Assembly (NCBI RefSeq): GCF_032248455.1
Contig: NZ_JAVTTP010000001.1
Coordinates: 3,570,001-3,634,000, forward strand
DNA: 64,000 bases
Direction: 5' to 3'
Origin: Pricia mediterranea
GTDB taxonomy: Bacteria > Bacteroidota > Bacteroidia > Flavobacteriales > Flavobacteriaceae
This document shows positions 59,793-64,000 of the stretch, one piece after another. The translations under genes were made by a program, and so were the position numbers. The notes under the pieces are model-generated. The model was not told the DNA's origin. It searched no databases and was given only the letters and a program-made list of their open reading frames with translations. Position 1 is the first letter of the stretch, and every line of letters begins with the position of its first letter.

Positions 59793-61253
59793 CTATTTCT
59801 TCGGGGCATCCGCCAACACCGCCAGTAAAAATTTCCAAAACTTTTGAACCGAATCAATATTGACCCGCTCGTCGGGGGAATGCGCCCCTCTGATTGTCGG
59901 TCCGAAACTGATCATATCCATGCTGGGGTAATTCTGTCCTAAAATTCCGCATTCAAGTCCCGCGTGGCAGGCTATGACCCTGGGTTCGTCTTTGAAGAGG
60001 GATTTATATTTCTTCTTGAGCACTTTCAGAATCTCGGATTTCGGATCGGGGGTCCACCCTGGATATTCCCCGCCGAACCTGACATCACAGCGCGCCAATT
60101 CGAAGGTGGACTTCAAGGCATTCGCCAGGTCCATTTTGACCGAATCGACCGAAGACCGGGTCAGGCAGTTGATAAGAATGGCCCCATCGCTGACTTCCAC
60201 GCGAGCGATGTTGTTCGAGGTCTCGACCAGATCGGGGATGGTGCCACTCATGCGATAAACACCGTTATGGGCCGCATAAATCCCCTTCAGTAATCGCTCT
60301 TGGGCACCCAGGCCCATAATCATATGCGGAGCTGAGGTTTGTTCCAAAGTTATGACCAAGTCTGGTTCCGTGGCTTGTAGTTCTTTTTTTATGGTGCCGG
60401 CCAATTTCATCATTGCGGCCTCGAAATCCTCGATCTGTGATTTTAACACGACCAGCTTGGCAACACTTTCCCGGGGGATGGCGTTGCGAAGTCCCCCACC
60501 ATCAATTTCCGCCAGGCGCATCATAAAATTGTTGGATGCGTGGTAGAGCAAACGGTTCATGATCTTGTTCGCGTTGCCCAGTCCTCGGTGGATGTCCATT
60601 CCGCTATGTCCTCCCTGCAATCCCTTGACCGTAACCTTATAGGGGGTTACGGCCCTTGGCACCGGTTTTCCATTATACCTTCTTGTGGCGGTTACATCGA
60701 CACCTCCCGCGCAGCCGATATCGAGCTCGTCATCCTCCTCGGTATCCAGGTTCAAAAGGATTTCCCCTTGGAGAACCCCACCTTCAAGGCCTTTGGCCCC
60801 GGTCATTCCCGTTTCTTCGTCGATGGTAAAAAGTGCTTCCAAAGAAGGATGCTTGATATCCGTACTTTCCAAAAGCGCCATGATAGCGGCAACGCCCATT
60901 CCGTTGTCCGCCCCGAGCGTAGTGCCATCGGCCTTGACCCAGTCCCCGTCCACCTTCATCCGAATGCCCTCAGTCTCAAAATCGAAGTCCGTATCCGCGT
61001 TCTTTTGATGTACCATATCGAGGTGGGACTGTAGGGTGATCGTCTTCCGGTCATCCATGCCCTTGCTGGCCGGTTTACGGATGATGACATTGCCCACGGC
61101 ATCCTTTATGGTCTCCAAATTGAGGGATTCCCCGAAATCCATCATAAATTGAATGACCTTTTCCTCTTTTTTAGAGGGTCTGGGTACCGCGTTCAGATCG
61201 GCAAATTTGTTCCAGATTGCCTGGGGCTCTAGTTTTCGTATCGCTTCGCTCAT
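59793..61253 (-). CDS. pepD: Aminoacyl-histidine dipeptidase (PepD, M20C)
   Basis: 486 residues, the usual PepD length. ITLQSHLDMVHQK and GTTLGADNGMGVAAIMALL give the first metal ligands (His, Asp), TIDEETGMTGAKGLEGG the Glu pair, DIGCAGGVD the next Asp, and IACHAGLECGILGQ with TIRGAHSPDERV the distal His residues. The lid/dimer domain sits in the middle (GLQGGHSGMDIHRGLGNANKIMNRLL). It cleaves Xaa-His dipeptides such as carnosine in the cytoplasm. The ATG is preceded by a -7 motif at 61271-61278. Confidence 0.94.
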   Translation of the reverse strand: MSEAIRKLEPQAIWNKFADLNAVPRPSKKEEKVIQFMMDFGESLNLETIKDAVGNVIIRKPASKGMDDRKTITLQSHLDMVHQKNADTDFDFETEGIRMKVDGDWVKADGTTLGADNGMGVAAIMALLESTDIKHPSLEALFTIDEETGMTGAKGLEGGVLQGEILLNLDTEEDDELDIGCAGGVDVTATRRYNGKPVPRAVTPYKVTVKGLQGGHSGMDIHRGLGNANKIMNRLLYHASNNFMMRLAEIDGGGLRNAIPRESVAKLVVLKSQIEDFEAAMMKLAGTIKKELQATEPDLVITLEQTSAPHMIMGLGAQERLLKGIYAAHNGVYRMSGTIPDLVETSNNIARVEVSDGAILINCLTRSSVDSVKMDLANALKSTFELARCDVRFGGEYPGWTPDPKSEILKVLKKKYKSLFKDEPRVIACHAGLECGILGQNYPSMDMISFGPTIRGAHSPDERVNIDSVQKFWKFLLAVLADAPKK

Positions 61254-61270
61254 AGGGATTGTGTTTTCGC

Positions 61271-61278
61271 CAAAAGTA
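61271..61278 (-). promoter_or_regulatory. -7 promoter element of pepD
   Basis: The minus strand reads TACTTTTG, 17 nt before the pepD ATG. The -33 region is weak. Confidence 0.5.
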
Positions 61279-61290
61279 CGGAGTCAAAAA

Positions 61291-61319
61291 TTGATTCGGA
61301 ACATAATTGTTTAAATTTG
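61291..61319 (+). promoter_or_regulatory. Candidate promoter for the DUF3810 gene
   Basis: -33 TTG (61291-61293), an 18-nt spacer and -7 TAAATTTG (61312-61319). The motif touches the ATG at 61320, so either the transcript starts within the gene and a downstream TTG (61356) is used, or the match is coincidental. Confidence 0.4.
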
Positions 61320-62453
61320 ATGATTCAATCCGCCAAAAATGTAAGTCTTATCGCATTGAACGACAGATTAAGGAACGGTATCGCCTTGGGCCTGCTACCG
61401 CAATTGCTTTTTGTTTTTTGGCTCAGCGGCCGGCCCGATCTGGTTGAAACCTACTACAGCAATGGGGTGTATCCTGTAGTCAGTAGGTTTTTCAGGATAC
61501 TGTTCGGATGGATTCCCTTTTCGGTCGGTGAAATCCTCTACACCCTATTGATCGCATTGGCCCTCGGTTACCTGTTCGGAAACCGTACAAGAATCAAAAA
61601 TCGCCCATTGTCTTTCCTTCGCAATCTGGTGCTCGTGTTTTCCGTGTTCTACTTTACCTTCCATCTGGGATGGGCACTGAATTACCATCGGATGCCGCTA
61701 GCTGATCGGTTGGGTATCCGCGACAGCGTGACCCCTGACGAGGTAATCGACCTGACCCAGCGGCTCATTACAAAAACCAATCGTCTGCAATTTGAAATTA
61801 CGGGAGATAGTGCCCAAAGGGTGGATATGCCGTTCGACCGAGATGCTATTTTAGACCAGACCGTAGCAGGCTACGGCCGGGTTCAAGGTGAGCTGCCTTT
61901 TCTGGCCTACCCGAACCCGAGCCTAAAAAAAGCGACCCTTGGCGCCTTGGCCAGCTATATGGGCATCGGTGGGTACTTCAACCCCTTCACCAACGAGGCC
62001 CAGGTCAACGGGCGGACCCCCCTTTTCCGGCTTCCGGTAGTGACCGCCCATGAAATTGGACATCAAGTGGGCTACGCCAAGGAAAACGAAACGAATTTCA
62101 TAGGCTATCTGGTCACCATGAAGAATGAGGATGTCCATTTTCAATATTCTGCCTCGGCCTATGCCCTGAGCCATTGTCTGAGTGCCGTACGCCGTACCGA
62201 TGCCCAGAAATTCGAAAAGCTGTTCGCCAAAGTGAACGTGGGCGTACAGGAAAATTATAAAGAACTGTACGAGTTCAACCTGAAATACGCCAATCCCTTT
62301 GAGCCCGTCTTTAAATCCGTTTTCAGCACCTTTTTAAAGGCCAACCGCCAAAAAGACGGTATCAAGAGCTACAGCAAGATTGTCGAACTGATGGTCGGGT
62401 ATCATGAAAAATTTCCTATTTTTATCCTCGACGAAAACGACAGCTACAAATGA
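61320..62453 (+). CDS. DUF3810 family membrane metalloprotease-like protein
   Basis: 377 residues from the ATG at 61320; a TTG at 61356 is possible. Two or three membrane helices lie in the first ~120 residues. The soluble part has the zinc motif VVTAHEIGHQVGYAKENETNFIGYL (HEIGH plus downstream Glu), as in gluzincin-type peptidases, and ALNYHRMPLADRLG typical of DUF3810. Proteolysis has not been shown for the family. It overlaps the amidohydrolase-like gene by four bases (ATGA). Confidence 0.85.
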   Translation: MIQSAKNVSLIALNDRLRNGIALGLLPQLLFVFWLSGRPDLVETYYSNGVYPVVSRFFRILFGWIPFSVGEILYTLLIALALGYLFGNRTRIKNRPLSFLRNLVLVFSVFYFTFHLGWALNYHRMPLADRLGIRDSVTPDEVIDLTQRLITKTNRLQFEITGDSAQRVDMPFDRDAILDQTVAGYGRVQGELPFLAYPNPSLKKATLGALASYMGIGGYFNPFTNEAQVNGRTPLFRLPVVTAHEIGHQVGYAKENETNFIGYLVTMKNEDVHFQYSASAYALSHCLSAVRRTDAQKFEKLFAKVNVGVQENYKELYEFNLKYANPFEPVFKSVFSTFLKANRQKDGIKSYSKIVELMVGYHEKFPIFILDENDSYK

Positions 62454-64000
62454 TCAAACTACGATTGCTGGTACTCGCGCTTTTGGGGTGCGTTACCTTT
62501 TCTTCAGCGCAGGAATATTTTCCGAAAAACGATGCCGTCAAGGCCGAGAACAATAACTACACCGCCCTTACCAACGCTAAAATTTACGTGACGCCCACCG
62601 AGGTGGTCGATGGCGGCACGCTCCTGTTTCGCAAGGGCAGGGTGGTCGCAATCGGCAAATCGGTCGATCTGCCCGAAAATACGGTGGTCGTCGATGCTAG
62701 CGGAAAAACCGTTTATCCTTCCTTTATCGATGTCTATTCCGGTTTTGGGGTGGACAAGCCGGAAAAGGCCAAATCGAGCGGACGTTCGGCAGAGTTCGAC
62801 GCCTCGCGGGAAGGATTCTACTGGAACGACCATATCATGCCCGAGAACGATGCCGTGGCCAAATTCGAATACGACGACCTGGTGGCCAAAACCCTTAGGG
62901 AAGCCGGTTTCGGAACTGTCAATTCCCATATTAAGGACGGTATCGCACGGGGCACCGGGGTGCTGGTTTCCCTGAACGGCGATGGAAACGATGGCGACCG
63001 CATTATCGACGACCGCTCCGCCCAGTATTTTTCCTTTGAAAAAAGTATCGCCAAAAAGCAATCCTATCCCACCTCCTTGATGGGGGCCATGGCCCTGTTG
63101 CGCCAAATGTATTATGACGCCGATTGGTACGCTGGGGGGCACATTGATTCCAAAGATCTCTCGCTTGAAGCCTTGAACACGAACAAAGACCTCGTTCAAA
63201 TTTTCAAAGGCGGCGAGAAGGGCAATGTGATCCGGGCGGACGGGATCGGAGACCTTTTCGGAATACAATACGCCATCGTCGGTGGGGGCGATGAATATGA
63301 GCGGATCGACCAGGTCAAGGCGACCAACGCCAAACTGATCTTGCCCTTGAATTTTCCCGATGCCTACGATGTTTCCGACCCCTATGCCTCCGGATATGTC
63401 AATTTGGAGGATATGCGGCACTGGAACCAAGCCCCGGCCAATCCCAAAATAGTGGCGGACAACGGAATTTCTTTTTCGTTTACCCTACACGACTTGGATT
63501 CCCCAGCTGATTTTAAGGACAGGCTGATGAAAGCCATTGCATACGGACTCCCCGAAACCAAAGCCTTGGAGGCACTGACCACGGTACCCGCACAGATCCT
63601 TGGGAGAACGGAAGATATCGGATCCCTGAAAAAGGGCAGCTACGCCAACTTTTTGGTCACTTCAGGCCCTATTTTCGACAAGGAAACCATACTCTATGAA
63701 AACTGGGTGCAAGGTGCCAAGAACGTAATCAACGATATGACCTTAAAGGATATCCGAGGGGAATATGACCTGTCCCTTTCCGGCCAAAGCTTCAAACTTT
63801 CTATTAAGGGAGAAGCTGGTAGCCCCAAAGCGGAAGTCAAGCAGGATACCGCAAAATTGGAGTCCAAATTCAACTATACCGACAACTGGATGTCGCTATC
63901 CTTCACTACCATAGACGGGGATAAAAGTTACCGTTTAACGGGACTCGTCGATCCATCTTCCGATAATCTGAGCGGCAAGGCCGTGCTTCCCGATGGCGGC
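62450..64000 (+). CDS. Amidohydrolase-superfamily exported protein, incomplete at the window end
   Basis: 517 codons are visible from the ATG at 62450, without a stop, so the gene runs out of the window. A signal peptide (LLVLALLGCVTFSSAQ, about 1-21) precedes a composite-domain start (LTNAKIYVTPTEVVDGGTLLFRKGRVVAIG) and TVYPSFIDVYSGFG. The metal-binding HxH expected right after the FID strand is missing (DVYSG). A later segment, ALTTVPAQILGRTEDIGSLKKGSYANFLVTSG, is typical of the superfamily. Bacteroidota homologues are often about 1000 residues with two such domains, so this first half may be structural. Translation is coupled to the DUF3810 gene. Confidence 0.85.
   Translation, partial: MIKLRLLVLALLGCVTFSSAQEYFPKNDAVKAENNNYTALTNAKIYVTPTEVVDGGTLLFRKGRVVAIGKSVDLPENTVVVDASGKTVYPSFIDVYSGFGVDKPEKAKSSGRSAEFDASREGFYWNDHIMPENDAVAKFEYDDLVAKTLREAGFGTVNSHIKDGIARGTGVLVSLNGDGNDGDRIIDDRSAQYFSFEKSIAKKQSYPTSLMGAMALLRQMYYDADWYAGGHIDSKDLSLEALNTNKDLVQIFKGGEKGNVIRADGIGDLFGIQYAIVGGGDEYERIDQVKATNAKLILPLNFPDAYDVSDPYASGYVNLEDMRHWNQAPANPKIVADNGISFSFTLHDLDSPADFKDRLMKAIAYGLPETKALEALTTVPAQILGRTEDIGSLKKGSYANFLVTSGPIFDKETILYENWVQGAKNVINDMTLKDIRGEYDLSLSGQSFKLSIKGEAGSPKAEVKQDTAKLESKFNYTDNWMSLSFTTIDGDKSYRLTGLVDPSSDNLSGKAVLPDGG

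Noticed and set aside
62504-63430. Long open frame of about 308 codons on the minus strand
   Set aside because: It is fully antisense to the amidohydrolase-like gene, which has a signal peptide and family motifs; the minus frame reads as low-similarity sequence and is a GC-driven shadow.

Overview
The window looks like a chromosomal segment from a marine-type member of the family Flavobacteriaceae (Bacteroidota). The evidence is gldI, OstA-like and DUF6048/DUF6452 genes, CCC-motif membrane proteins and PopT (DUF368) paralogues. Promoters are of the Bacteroidota type (-7 TAnnTTTG with -33 TTG), Shine-Dalgarno sites are mostly absent, and several genes start with TTG or GTG. About 62 protein genes and one 6S RNA are supported. 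I found no rRNA, tRNA, CRISPR array, prophage or intact transposase gene.

Layout. 1-6.4 kb: an exported oxidative carbohydrate-type cluster, with a truncated cytochrome c/HEAT protein, ThuA, a DUF6807 lipoprotein, a Tat-exported Gfo/Idh/MocA dehydrogenase and a lipoprotein Gfo/Idh/MocA. 6.5-20 kb: mixed housekeeping (ZIP transporter, THUMP RNA methyltransferase, RlmD with DUF6452 and DUF6048, ornithine aminotransferase, CCC-motif/DUF2752 membrane trio, Smr protein, cysteine desulfurase, M23 peptidase). 20.5-23 kb: the ZapB-like/ZapA/6S RNA/RNase Y block with a clear promoter. 23-40.3 kb: a long minus-strand run (DUF349 protein, aroE, two PopT paralogues, TPR protein, class III aminotransferase, OstA-like, purA, Fur-type regulator, Rel, M48 protease, TrmH-type methyltransferase). 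40.4-45.4 kb: a plus-strand molybdenum cofactor operon, moaD-moaE-moaA-moaC-mobA-moeB/rhodanese, plus a TauE-type exporter. 45.6-53.2 kb: WbqC, DUF6122, then minus-strand EEP phosphatase, two rhomboids, mutL, a small membrane protein, ribH and a TPR protein. 53.4-64 kb: recF, a lipoprotein, DUF721, ndk, nrnA, gldI with a cyclophilin-FKBP fusion, a CBS protein, pepD, DUF3810 and the start of an amidohydrolase-fold protein.

The most unusual content lies between the genes. (1) A 161-bp MITE-like palindrome flanked by a TAA duplication sits between a promoter-like site and the start codon of an RNA methyltransferase. (2) Two copies of an unrelated ~171-bp element with matching 12-bp terminal inverted repeats lie 22 kb apart in opposite orientation. 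(3) Many gene junctions carry short tandem repeats with a strict 7- or 8-bp period. The unit differs from place to place, the arrays often begin at or inside a stop codon, and two of them lie inside the molybdenum cofactor operon. (4) Several -7 promoter motifs lie only 4-5 nt before a start codon, which predicts leaderless or nearly leaderless mRNAs.
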